Shown: positions 12,145 to 19,155 of the stretch, piece after piece
How positions within the stretch are numbered: position 1 is the stretch's first letter
Layout of the letters: each line of letters opens with the position of its first letter
NCBI GenBank assembly: GCA_964592725.1
Contig: CAZQFQ010000027.1
Location: 1 to 19,422, forward strand
Origin: PALSA-1336 sp964592725
GTDB lineage: Bacteria > Patescibacteriota > Doudnabacteria > UBA920
Length of the DNA stretch: 19,422 bases
Direction of reading: 5' to 3'
Notes under the pieces: model-generated
What the model was told of the DNA's origin: nothing
The model's database searches: none
Seen by the model: only the letters and a program-made list of their open reading frames with translations
Program-made: the position numbers and the translations under genes

Positions 12145-12996
12145 ATGGATAGTATCGCGGAACAATTAAACCCCGACAATCAAACCGGTGTTGACGAAAA
12201 ATCAATAATAAACGCGGCGGGGCTGACCAAGCGTTTTGGCGACTTCACCGCCGTTGACAATATCTCCTTTGGCGTTTTGCCCCGGGAGATATTCGCGTTT
12301 TTGGGCCCCAACGGCGCGGGCAAAAGCGTGACAATTAAAATGTTAATTACCCTGCTAAAACCCACAGGAGGCCGGGCAACGGTGGATGGATACGATATTG
12401 TCGCGCATTCCGCCGATGTCCGCAATGCCATTGGTTACGTGCCGCAAAGTATTTCCGTGGACGGCACGCTTACCGCTTACGAGAATATGATGCTTATGGC
12501 GCGGCTCTACGAAGTTCCCAAAAAAGAACGTAAATCCCGCATTAAGGAAGTTTTGGATTTTTTGGGCCTGGGAGACCACGCCGATTCCCTGGTCAGAACA
12601 TTTTCCGGCGGCATGATCCGTAAAATGGAAATCGGCCAGGCTATGCTCCACCGGCCGCGCGTTTTGTTTTTGGACGAGCCCACCACGGGGCTTGACCCTA
12701 TCGCGCGCCAAAATGTCTGGCAGCGCGTTCTGGAACTGCGGAAAACTTTCGGCATTACCATCTTTTTTTCCACCCAGTATATGGAAGAGGCCGATTTAGT
12801 GGCCGACCGCGTGGCTATTATGAACCGCGGAAAAATCGCGGTCATCGGCACGCCGGCCGAACTTAAAACCAAAACCGGCAAAGAAAATGCCAGCCTGGAC
12901 GACGCGTTTATTTATTTTACCGGCAACCAGCTGGAAACCGGCGGAAACTTCCGCGATATCCGTAGGGCCAGGCGGACGGAAGCGAGGTTGGGATAA
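12145..12996 (+). CDS. ABC-2 type exporter, ATP-binding protein (DrrA-like)
   Basis: ATPase of an ABC exporter on the cytosolic side of the membrane, 283 residues. Motifs: Walker A GPNGAGKS (54-61), Q-loop YVPQ (98-101), signature FSGGM (153-157), Walker B VLFLDEP (173-179) and D-loop TGLD. The H-loop has Gln (Q211 in FFSTQYMEEAD) instead of His, as in many DrrA-type proteins. The C-terminal part (DRVAIMNRGKIAVIGTPAEL and a short basic tail) is normal. It follows the lipoprotein by 9 nt and precedes the permease by 77 nt. Substrate is not evident; DrrAB-like exporters move drugs, lipids or polysaccharide, so export of an envelope component is a reasonable guess. Confidence 0.95.
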   Translation: MDSIAEQLNPDNQTGVDEKSIINAAGLTKRFGDFTAVDNISFGVLPREIFAFLGPNGAGKSVTIKMLITLLKPTGGRATVDGYDIVAHSADVRNAIGYVPQSISVDGTLTAYENMMLMARLYEVPKKERKSRIKEVLDFLGLGDHADSLVRTFSGGMIRKMEIGQAMLHRPRVLFLDEPTTGLDPIARQNVWQRVLELRKTFGITIFFSTQYMEEADLVADRVAIMNRGKIAVIGTPAELKTKTGKENASLDDAFIYFTGNQLETGGNFRDIRRARRTEARLG

Positions 12997-13005
12997 ACGG
13001 TAGCG

Positions 13006-13020
13006 GCGGCCACCGGCCGC
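13006..13020. repeat. Small GC hairpin between ATPase and permease genes
   Basis: GCGGCC (13006-13011) pairs with GGCCGC (13015-13020), loop ACC. No T-run follows, so it is not a terminator; it may set the relative expression of the two genes. Confidence 0.4.
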
Positions 13021-13073
13021 AATAAATGGAGGGCTACATCCGCGATTAATTAACGCGATGCATAATTAAAAAC

Positions 13074-13850
13074 ATGTTTAACTACGCCTACAAAACAATA
13101 ACCAAATCCTACGTTTTGGCGGAAATGGAAGTCCGCAAACTTTTGCACGACCCTACGGAGTTAATCTCCCGCGCCATCCAGCCTATTTTATGGCTCGGGA
13201 TTTTTGGGGAAGCTTTAAGCAAGATTCGCGCCATTCCTACCCAGGGCTATACTTATTTGCAATTTATTACCCCGGGTATTTTGACGCAGTCCGTGGTGTT
13301 CGTGGCGATTTTTTACGGCTTGTTCATAATTATGGACCGCGACACCGGCATTTTGCAAAAACTTTTGGTGACGCCCACGCCGCGGCTGGCTCTGGTCTGG
13401 GGAAGAATGATTTCCGCCGGCGTGCGCGGCCTGTCGCAGGCTATTATCGTTTTTTTGTTTGCCTTGGTGCTAAAAATTCCTTTGCACCTGACGCTGTGGT
13501 CGCTTATTGGGGTTTTTTTGATTATTATGCTCGGAGCGGGATTTTTTACCGGATTGTCAATGATTATCGCTTCCATTGTCAAAACCCGCGAGCGGTTTAT
13601 GGGCATCGGCCAGGTTATAACCCAGCCGTTATTTTTTGCCAGCAACGCCATTTATCCCATATCAATTATGCCGCGCTGGCTGCAGGTTGTGGCGGAAGTT
13701 AACCCGTTGAGCTATATGGTGGACGGGCTTCGAGGCTTGATTGTCAGCGGAAATATGTCGCAGCTGCCTTTTGATATTTTGGTTTTGGCGGCCGCCACGT
13801 TTATTATGTCAGTCATTAGCGCGTGGATGTATCCTAAAGTTGTGATATGA
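13074..13850 (+). CDS. ABC-2 type exporter, permease (DrrB-like)
   Basis: Membrane subunit of the exporter, 258 residues. About six hydrophobic helices are visible, with the first near 40-55 (ISRAIQPILWLGIFGEAL) after an amphipathic N-terminal part. ABC-2 features are present: QFITPGILTQSVVFVAIFYG, the loop MDRDTGILQKLLVTPTPRLA, ASIVKTRERFMGIGQVITQP, LFFASNAIYPISIMPRWLQ and NPLSYMVDGLRGLI. This is the pattern of DrrB and related permeases. The partner ATPase is directly upstream and they should form a heteromeric exporter. The start is ATG 13074 in an AT-rich stretch without a Shine-Dalgarno. The stop is TGA, which shows TGA is not reassigned here. Confidence 0.95.
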   Translation: MFNYAYKTITKSYVLAEMEVRKLLHDPTELISRAIQPILWLGIFGEALSKIRAIPTQGYTYLQFITPGILTQSVVFVAIFYGLFIIMDRDTGILQKLLVTPTPRLALVWGRMISAGVRGLSQAIIVFLFALVLKIPLHLTLWSLIGVFLIIMLGAGFFTGLSMIIASIVKTRERFMGIGQVITQPLFFASNAIYPISIMPRWLQVVAEVNPLSYMVDGLRGLIVSGNMSQLPFDILVLAAATFIMSVISAWMYPKVVI

Positions 13851-13880
13851 TTCGTTTTTTATAATCAATCGATATTCGCT

Positions 13881-14057
13881 AAAGCTCTGCTTAGGAGTGT
13901 TCCATCCCGACCGACGAGTGCATCCGAGGAGTGGAGGGATCTATTGTTAAAGTAATAGATTCCTCGACTCGTCCTCAGAGTGCATTGAGGCCTCGCTCGG
14001 AATGGAACATTGTTGGTGCAGTTGATACCTGTAGTCCCGCTCCGAGGAGCTTTTATT
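13881..14057 (+). ncRNA. Class B structured repeat element, copy 1
   Basis: About 177 nt, repeated at 18246-18419. Nested pairing: AAAGCTC (13881-13887) with GAGCTTT (14047-14053); GTTCCATCCCGA (13899-13910) with TCGGAATGGAAC (13997-14008, one C-A mismatch); GACGAGT (13913-13919) with ACTCGTC (13967-13973); CGAGGA (13925-13930) with TCCTCG (13961-13966); TCTATT (13940-13945) with AATAGA (13954-13959); CTCA (13974-13977) with TGAG (13986-13989). TGCA occurs in three loops or joints (GTGCATC, GTGCATT, GTGCAGT) and is self-complementary, so loop-loop contacts are possible. The 3' module (GATACCTGTAG...CTCCGAGG) is shared with class A. A TATAATCAA box lies at 13860-13868. No gene is supported in the 474-base gap 13851-14324; the 61-residue frame at 13931-14116 overlaps this structure. 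Confidence 0.65.
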
Positions 14058-14126
14058 TAGAAAATTGGAAAATAGGCTTTTTTAACAGAAATTCAAAGCA
14101 CTTTTTTTGTTTTTAGCTTGATTTTG

Positions 14127-14155
14127 TTGTTATTTACGGGTTTTGGGTTTATACT
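14127..14155 (+). promoter_or_regulatory. Promoter of the GH130 operon
   Basis: TTGTTA (14127-14132) and TATACT (14150-14155) with a 17-nt spacer. Transcription should start near 14162, leaving a leader of about 160 nt that contains the paired segments at 14186-14295. Confidence 0.6.
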
Positions 14156-14185
14156 TAAGTTGATAAATAATTCGTGTGGAGATAA

Positions 14186-14295
14186 GAGTCCGTTTTGGTT
14201 TTTTAAAAATTAGGACTCACGCGCTAGCCCCCTGTGGGTTTGAGCCAAAAATACATAGCTTCTTAATCATCTTTAGCTCAAACGCGTAAGTCCTA
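14186..14295 (+). promoter_or_regulatory. Structured leader with mutually exclusive stems, upstream of GH130 genes
   Basis: Fold 1: GAGTCC (14186-14191) with GGACTC (14213-14218). Fold 2: TAGGACT-c-ACGCG (14211-14223) with CGCGT-a-AGTCCTA (14283-14295), 12 pairs around one C-A mismatch, enclosing GTTTGAGC (14238-14245) with GCTCAAAC (14276-14283). GGACT is used by both folds, so they exclude each other. This is the layout of a leader switch. No T-run terminator or Shine-Dalgarno is seen, so the mechanism is open. Confidence 0.55.
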
Positions 14296-14324
14296 AAGAC
14301 ATACACGCAACACAAACAAAAAAT

Positions 14325-16154
14325 ATGGTAAAGGCAGTCGGGATAAGTAAAAATTCAAAGGGAGTGTTTTTGTATTTTGCCGAACAGGGCTCGGGCAAAG
14401 GACGGGTGTTTGTCGCTTCCGGCAAGAGCGCCGATTTTTTTAATACGCCTCAAATTTCCGTGACTGTGCGTCCGGCCGCGGGCCAAAAAATCGCGGACGG
14501 CGTTTACAGTTCCGTGCGGGTCTCGCCGGCAGGCGCTGCGCAGGCGATAACTTTTGTTAAAACCAACGCGCGCGGCGGTTTTTTGTACCAGGCCGAAGCA
14601 AAAAAAGTTGACTATTGGAGCAAAGCTAAAATTGTTAAGGGAATTTTTGAGCCCGCGGTTTTAGTCTCGACGGCAAAAAACCGGCAGTTGATGTTTTTTG
14701 GCAACCATAACATCGGTTTGGCAACGGCCGGGCCGCGCGGCGCCTGGAAAAAATTACCCAAACCGCTACTTGAGCCGCGCCGCGATTATTTTGACAACAG
14801 CGCCTTGACTGTGGGCCAGGCAAGGTTAGTGGAACAGGGGATTTTGCTGACTTATTATGCCCGGTACAGCGACAGCAAATTTAAGGATTTGGTAACGGTC
14901 GGAGCAGCGCTATTTGACAAAAAAAATCCGGAAAAACTTTTATGGCGCTCGGATTATCCGCTGTGGCAGCAGCCCAAGGGATACCGCAACCGGCATTTGG
15001 ATCCGGTCGGGGAAATAGACATCGACGGCAAATCCCTGTTATATTTACAAACCGACGGCGGAAAAATTTTTTCTACTCCGCTTCCTTTGTGGAATTGCTT
15101 TATCCGTTCAACACCGGCGCGTCGCGTAGCTCCGCATTTGGAGCGGTCGCACAAAAATCCCGTGTTAAGCCCCAGGCTCCAAAACGACTGGGAAACCAAG
15201 GCCGCTTTTAATCCGGCCGCGTTTTACGCCCGCGGCAGAGTACATTTAATTTACCGCGCCATCGGCAACGACGACATTTCCACTTTCGGCTACGCTTCCA
15301 GCCCGGACGGTATAAATTTTGACGAGCGTTTGGATTATCCCATTTACACGCCGCGCATGCATTTTGAAGGGCGGAGCCTTAAAAGGCCGGCCCAGCCGAG
15401 CTGTTACGCTTCCGGCGGTAGCGGCATCGGCGGCTGTGAAGATCCGCGCGTGTCTTTAATTGACGAAACTTTGTATATGACTTACGTGGCCTTTGACGGC
15501 TGTAACCCGCCGCGCGTGGCCCTGGCTACCATCACCCTGGAGGATTTTTTAAACCATAAGTGGAACTGGTCCGAGCCGGTGCTTATTTCTCCTTATATTC
15601 CCAACGAAGGCAATAAAAATTCCTGCATTTTGCCGGAAAAAATCAACGGCAAGTATGTTGTGTTCCACCGCATTTGGCCGGATATTTTAATTGATTATGT
15701 GGATGATTTGAAATTTGACGGCAAAAATAAATTTTTGAGCAAAGCGGGGCACGCCAAAATCAAGCCGCGCAAAATGCACTGGGATTCGCGCAAGGTGGGC
15801 ATTGGCGCCACGCCGGTTAAGACCGATGCCGGCTGGCTGTTAATCTACCAGGCCGTGGGCAACCAAGACGGCGCCAAATATAAAATCGGGGCCATGCTTT
15901 TGGATATTAAAGATCCGTCCAAAGTCGTGGCCAGAGCCCACGTGCCGGTTTTGGAGCCCGAGGCCTGGTATGAAAACGAAGGCTGGAAATACGGCGTGGT
16001 TTATCCGTGCGGCGCCACAATCGTAGGCGACGACTTGTTTGTCTATTACGGCGGAGCCGATATGTATACCTGCGTGGCCAAAGCCAACCTTGCCGGTTTT
16101 TTGAGCCACTTGCTAACGCATCAGCCCGCTTCGTTGTCGCCGGTGGAAATATAA
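14325..16154 (+). CDS. GH130-family protein with degenerate N-terminal propeller
   Basis: Protein of 609 residues, about twice a single GH130 domain. The C-terminal half (about 278-600) is a GH130 five-bladed propeller, the family of beta-mannoside phosphorylases and some hydrolases: HKNPVLSP, W, AAFNPAAFYARGRVHLIYRA, GCEDPRV (370-376, Asp373 the expected catalytic acid), YMTYVAFDGCNPPRVALATI, LPEKINGKYVVFHRI, WDSRKVGIGATPVKTDAGWL, LIYQ, VVYPCGA, YYGGAD. The N-terminal half (about 1-270) has blade-like repeats (LLTYYARYSDSKF, VGAALFDKKNPEKLLWRSDY) but no GCEDPR, so it is probably an inactive propeller used for binding or dimerisation. No signal peptide, so cytosolic. It forms an operon with the next gene, 20 nt downstream. 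Phosphorylase or hydrolase and linkage cannot be decided by eye. Confidence 0.9.
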   Translation: MVKAVGISKNSKGVFLYFAEQGSGKGRVFVASGKSADFFNTPQISVTVRPAAGQKIADGVYSSVRVSPAGAAQAITFVKTNARGGFLYQAEAKKVDYWSKAKIVKGIFEPAVLVSTAKNRQLMFFGNHNIGLATAGPRGAWKKLPKPLLEPRRDYFDNSALTVGQARLVEQGILLTYYARYSDSKFKDLVTVGAALFDKKNPEKLLWRSDYPLWQQPKGYRNRHLDPVGEIDIDGKSLLYLQTDGGKIFSTPLPLWNCFIRSTPARRVAPHLERSHKNPVLSPRLQNDWETKAAFNPAAFYARGRVHLIYRAIGNDDISTFGYASSPDGINFDERLDYPIYTPRMHFEGRSLKRPAQPSCYASGGSGIGGCEDPRVSLIDETLYMTYVAFDGCNPPRVALATITLEDFLNHKWNWSEPVLISPYIPNEGNKNSCILPEKINGKYVVFHRIWPDILIDYVDDLKFDGKNKFLSKAGHAKIKPRKMHWDSRKVGIGATPVKTDAGWLLIYQAVGNQDGAKYKIGAMLLDIKDPSKVVARAHVPVLEPEAWYENEGWKYGVVYPCGATIVGDDLFVYYGGADMYTCVAKANLAGFLSHLLTHQPASLSPVEI

Positions 16155-16174
16155 AAAATTTTACCCGAATTTGT

Positions 16175-18145
16175 ATGGTCGAAGTTAATCGCGCCAAAGA
16201 AAATCCCATTTTAAAACCCGACCCGCAAAACATTTGGGAAGCGGCCGGGGCTTTTAACGGGTGCGTGGTGTTTGGCCCACTTTCAACTAAATCCCCGGTT
16301 GGGGATAATAATAGAGGGCCATCCGCCGAAGCTTCAGCGAAGGCGGACGACGGAAAGACTTATTTTATGGTTTATCGGGCGCTGTCGCGCGAGCAGGATT
16401 TTAACGGCGTTCGGATGCAGGTTTCTACCGTAGGCATTGCCGAAAGTTCGGACGGCGTAAATTTTACAAACCATCGGCAATTAATTACACCCCGGGAAGA
16501 ATGGGAAAAATACGGCTGTGAGGATCCGCGCATTACCAAGCTGGGCGATACTTATTATATTTTTTATACCGCGCTGTCCGAATATCCGTTTAACAAAAAC
16601 GGTATAAAAGTCGCGGTTGCCGTGACAAAAGATTTAAGCAAAATTGAAGAGAGGCATCCGGTTACGCCGTTTAACGCCAAGGCTATGGCGTTGTTTCCGG
16701 AAAAAATTAACGGGCAATACGCGGCACTACTTGCGGTTAACACCGACAATCCGCCGGCGCGGATTTGTCTGGCTTTGTTTGATAGGCCGGAAGATATGTG
16801 GTCGCGGGATTTTTGGATGAAGTGGTACGACGATTTGGAAGACCACGTGCTGTTTGTGCGACGGAGCGGACACGACCATGTGGAAGTCGGCGCGCCGCCG
16901 GTAAAAACCAAAGACGGCTGGCTCGCGGTATTTTCTTATATTAAAGATTATTTTGCCCCTCCCGCGACTTTCGGCATTGAAGCGGTTTTGCTGGACTTGG
17001 ACAATCCGTTCCGCGTAATCGGCCGGACTACGGAGCCGATTTTACAGCCCGAGGCCGACTACGAGCGCACCGGCAATGTGGCCAATATTGCTTTTCCTAC
17101 CGGGGCGTTGGCGGATAACAATCAACTGTCAATTTATTACGGCGCGGCCGATACCACAACCTGTTTGGCGACTTTGCCGCTTGAGCCGCTTTTAAAAAAT
17201 ATGCTTAGTAGCGGGGCGCCGACTATCCGTTTGCGGCGGTCAAGCCATAATCCCATACTTTCTCCAATTCCTAGCCATAGCTGGGAATCCAAAGCCGTTT
17301 TCAATCCGGCGGCCTGGTACGACGGCGAAAAAATCCATCTGCTTTACCGCGCGCAGGGCACGGACAATACCTCGGTTTTGGGCTACGCGGCAAGTTTCGA
17401 CGGTTTATCGCTTGCCGAACGCCTGCCTGACCCGGTATACGTTCCGCGGGAAAGTTTTGAACAAAAATTGGTTTTAGGCGGCAACTCCGGCTGTGAAGAT
17501 CCCCGCCTGACGCAAATTGGCGATACTCTTTATATGTGCTATACGGCTTATGACGGCAAAAATCCGCCCCGCGTGGCGCTAACTTCCATTTTAGCGGAAG
17601 ATTTTAAAAATAAAATATGGAACTGGACGCCGCCAAGATTAATTTCCCCTCCCGGTCAGGACGACAAAGACGCGGCGTTGTTCCCCAAAAAAATCAAAGG
17701 CAAATACGCGATACTGCACCGCCTTGGCCAGAGCATTTGTTTGGAATTTTGCGATGATTTGGAATTTGGGGAAGGTATTTGGCTGGACGGCTCGCACCTG
17801 ATGAACCCGCGGGACGAAAGCTGGGACAGCGTGCGCATCGGCATTTCCGCGCCGCCCATAGAAACGCCGGCCGGCTGGCTGCTTTTATATCACGGCATTT
17901 CGCATCACGCTAAGTATCGTTTGGGCGCGGCGCTGCTGGATTTAAAAGATCCCATGCGCGTGCTGGCACGTACCGACGAGCCCATTTTGGAGCCGGAACT
18001 GCCCTATGAAAAATTCGGTCAGGTGCCGCAAGTCGTGTTCCCTTGCGGGGCGGTTGTGGTTAAAGACACTTTATTTGTCTACTACGGCGCGGCCGACACC
18101 GTCGTGGGCGCCGCTCATGTTAAATTAAAGGAGATTTTGGGATAA
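16175..18145 (+). CDS. Tandem GH130-family protein, two catalytic-type propellers
   Basis: Protein of 656 residues with two full GH130 domains. I start it at ATG 16175 (MVEVNRAKENPIL) because the longer frame from 16007 would overlap the previous gene with Arg-rich nonsense. Domain 1 (about 5-345) has GCEDPR at 114-119, LFPEKINGQYAAL and VEVGAPPVKTKDGWLAVFSY. Domain 2 (about 350-650) has HNPILSP, AVFNPAAWYDGEKIHLLYRA, GCEDPR at 439-444, LFPKKIKGKYAILHR, ISAPPIETPAGWLLLYHGIS and VVFPCGAVVV. Both retain the presumed catalytic Asp (D117, D442). An insert of about 24 residues (36-59) lies in domain 1, encoded by two palindromes. Cytosolic, acting on beta-mannosides with the protein before it. The close spacing suggests a heteromer or coupled reactions. 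Confidence 0.9.
   Translation: MVEVNRAKENPILKPDPQNIWEAAGAFNGCVVFGPLSTKSPVGDNNRGPSAEASAKADDGKTYFMVYRALSREQDFNGVRMQVSTVGIAESSDGVNFTNHRQLITPREEWEKYGCEDPRITKLGDTYYIFYTALSEYPFNKNGIKVAVAVTKDLSKIEERHPVTPFNAKAMALFPEKINGQYAALLAVNTDNPPARICLALFDRPEDMWSRDFWMKWYDDLEDHVLFVRRSGHDHVEVGAPPVKTKDGWLAVFSYIKDYFAPPATFGIEAVLLDLDNPFRVIGRTTEPILQPEADYERTGNVANIAFPTGALADNNQLSIYYGAADTTTCLATLPLEPLLKNMLSSGAPTIRLRRSSHNPILSPIPSHSWESKAVFNPAAWYDGEKIHLLYRAQGTDNTSVLGYAASFDGLSLAERLPDPVYVPRESFEQKLVLGGNSGCEDPRLTQIGDTLYMCYTAYDGKNPPRVALTSILAEDFKNKIWNWTPPRLISPPGQDDKDAALFPKKIKGKYAILHRLGQSICLEFCDDLEFGEGIWLDGSHLMNPRDESWDSVRIGISAPPIETPAGWLLLYHGISHHAKYRLGAALLDLKDPMRVLARTDEPILEPELPYEKFGQVPQVVFPCGAVVVKDTLFVYYGAADTVVGAAHVKLKEILG
16282..16356 (+). 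repeat. Palindromic insert inside the GH130 coding sequence
   Basis: Two hairpins in the coding region: ATCCCC (16291-16296) with GGGGAT (16301-16306), and TCCGCC (16322-16327) with GGCGGA (16342-16347). They encode TKSPVGDNNRGPSAEASAKA, absent at the same place in domain 2 of the same protein. The segment looks like an in-frame insertion of a genomic palindromic repeat. Confidence 0.65.
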
Positions 18146-18245
18146 TTAACTTTTTCTGATGGACGGTATGCGTGATTGTACGTAACGATTTTTTACGGCA
18201 CTCGTTAATCCTATAGTCACGTATAATCAACGTATAATCAAATAG
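18146..18245 (+). promoter_or_regulatory. Tandem TATAAT boxes before class B element 2
   Basis: CGTATAATCAA occurs twice in direct tandem (18220-18230 and 18231-18241), giving TATAAT at 18222-18227 and 18233-18238. No good -35 or TG extension is present. Either box would start a transcript at the beginning of the class B element and continue into the YecD-like gene. The rest of the stretch holds no supported gene. Confidence 0.5.
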
Positions 18246-18419
18246 ATTTCCTCGGGGTTCTATCCCGACCGACGAGTGCATCCGAGGAGCGGAGGGATCT
18301 GTTAAACAAAATAATAGATTCCTCGACTCGTCCTCGGTATTGCATTTAGGACTCGCTCGGAATGGAATAGTGAAGATGCAGTCGATACTTTGTAGCTCAG
18401 CTCGGGAAGGGTTCATTTT
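18246..18419 (+). ncRNA. Class B structured repeat element, copy 2
   Basis: Second class B copy. Pairing: GTTCTATCCCGA (18257-18268) with TCGGAATGGAAT (18357-18368) with two G-U pairs where copy 1 has Watson-Crick pairs; GACGAGT (18271-18277) with ACTCGTC (18326-18332); CGAGGA (18283-18288) with TCCTCG (18320-18325); TCTGTT (18298-18303) with AATAGA (18313-18318), again with G-U replacing A-U; CCT/AGG around TGCAT at about 18332-18350. The 3' module starts near 18378 (GCAGTCGATACTT). It ends about 20 nt before the YecD-like start codon with no promoter in between, so it should be the leader of that gene. The 98-residue minus-strand frame over it is not a gene. Confidence 0.65.
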
Positions 18420-18440
18420 ATGACAATTAATTAAAAAACT

Positions 18441-19019
18441 ATGGAAACAATAATCGACAAAACTAAAACCGCTTTAGTGGTAATAGATTTGCAAAAAGGC
18501 ATTGCGTCTATGCCGACCCAGCCTTACGACGCTAAAGTTGTAATTAACAACGCGGCTAATTTGGCGAAAGCTTTCCGTAACAATGGGATGCCGGTATTTT
18601 TAGTCAGGGTTTTAACTTCGGCTGACGGTAAAGACCGTTTGGCGCCGATTGTGGACGGTGAAAATCCGTGGGGCAACCGCAAGATGCCCGCTGACTGGAG
18701 CGAAATAGTCCCCGAGATGGGGCCGGAGCAGACCGATTTTATCATCACCAAAAAACAGTGGGGCGCGTTTTACGGCACGGAGCTGGACTTACAGCTTCGC
18801 CGCAGGGGGATAGACACCATTGTTTTGTGCGGTATCGCCACCAACATCGGCGTGGAAAGTACGGCTCGTTTTGCCTTTGAATACGGCTATCAGCAAATCT
18901 TTGCGGAAGATGCAATGGCCGGCCGCAACTCGGAAGAACATAATTTTACCGTAAAAGTTACCTTTGCCCGAATGGGGCGGGTGCGCAAGACGGAAGATAT
19001 TTTGGCGGTGTTGGAATAA
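18441..19019 (+). CDS. YecD-like isochorismatase-fold hydrolase
   Basis: Cysteine-hydrolase-fold protein of 192 residues, very similar in motif order to E. coli YecD. Asp in ALVVIDLQKGI (D16), Lys in TKKQWGAFYGTELDLQLRRR and GIDTIVLCGIATNIGVESTA are visible. The position that carries the catalytic Cys in nicotinamidases (TDxCV) is Gly here (TNIGV), as in YecD and in EntB/PhzD-type isochorismatases, so a thioester mechanism is excluded; vinyl-ether hydrolysis or a lost activity are alternatives. Its substrate is unknown. No Shine-Dalgarno; the class B element lies in its leader. It ends at a terminator (19032-19057). Confidence 0.95.
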   Translation: METIIDKTKTALVVIDLQKGIASMPTQPYDAKVVINNAANLAKAFRNNGMPVFLVRVLTSADGKDRLAPIVDGENPWGNRKMPADWSEIVPEMGPEQTDFIITKKQWGAFYGTELDLQLRRRGIDTIVLCGIATNIGVESTARFAFEYGYQQIFAEDAMAGRNSEEHNFTVKVTFARMGRVRKTEDILAVLE

Positions 19020-19031
19020 TTTTTTTAAAAG

Positions 19032-19057
19032 TCCGCGTCGATAAGGCGCGGATTTTT
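19032..19057 (+). terminator. Rho-independent terminator after the YecD-like gene
   Basis: TCCGCG (19032-19037) pairs with CGCGGA (19047-19052), 9-nt loop, TTTTT tail; upstream AAAA can pair with the tail. Confidence 0.85.
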
Positions 19058-19080
19058 AGTTTGGAGTTTTTGGGGATTTT

Positions 19081-19104
19081 TGGTATGATAGCAGTTGAAG
19101 GAGG
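19081..19104 (+). promoter_or_regulatory. Promoter and Shine-Dalgarno of the Cys-rich protein gene
   Basis: TGGTATGAT (19081-19089) is an extended -10 with one mismatch. AAGGAGG at 19098-19104 is a full Shine-Dalgarno, but no ATG, GTG or TTG follows at normal distance; the codon 9 nt away in the gene's frame is ATC (19114). Confidence 0.55.
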
Positions 19105-19155
19105 CTAGGATAAATCGCACGTTTGTTTATTTTTAGAATTTCTGGGGGAAAACGA

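Noticed and set aside
13190..13702. Second plus-strand frame of 170 codons inside the permease gene
   Set aside because: Shifted frame of a clear ABC-2 permease; composition rich in His, Arg and Tyr without any domain.
13931..14116. Open frame of 61 codons within and after class B copy 1
   Set aside because: Overlaps nested stems of the element, and class B copy 2 does not keep a matching frame.
16007..16174. Upstream extension of the second GH130 gene
   Set aside because: It overlaps the end of the previous gene out of frame and encodes Arg-rich sequence unlike GH130; ATG 16175 gives a normal N-terminus.
18120..18416. Minus-strand frame of 98 codons over class B copy 2
   Set aside because: It covers a structured repeat and the end of a GH130 gene; no conserved protein features, and it is absent from the other class B copy.
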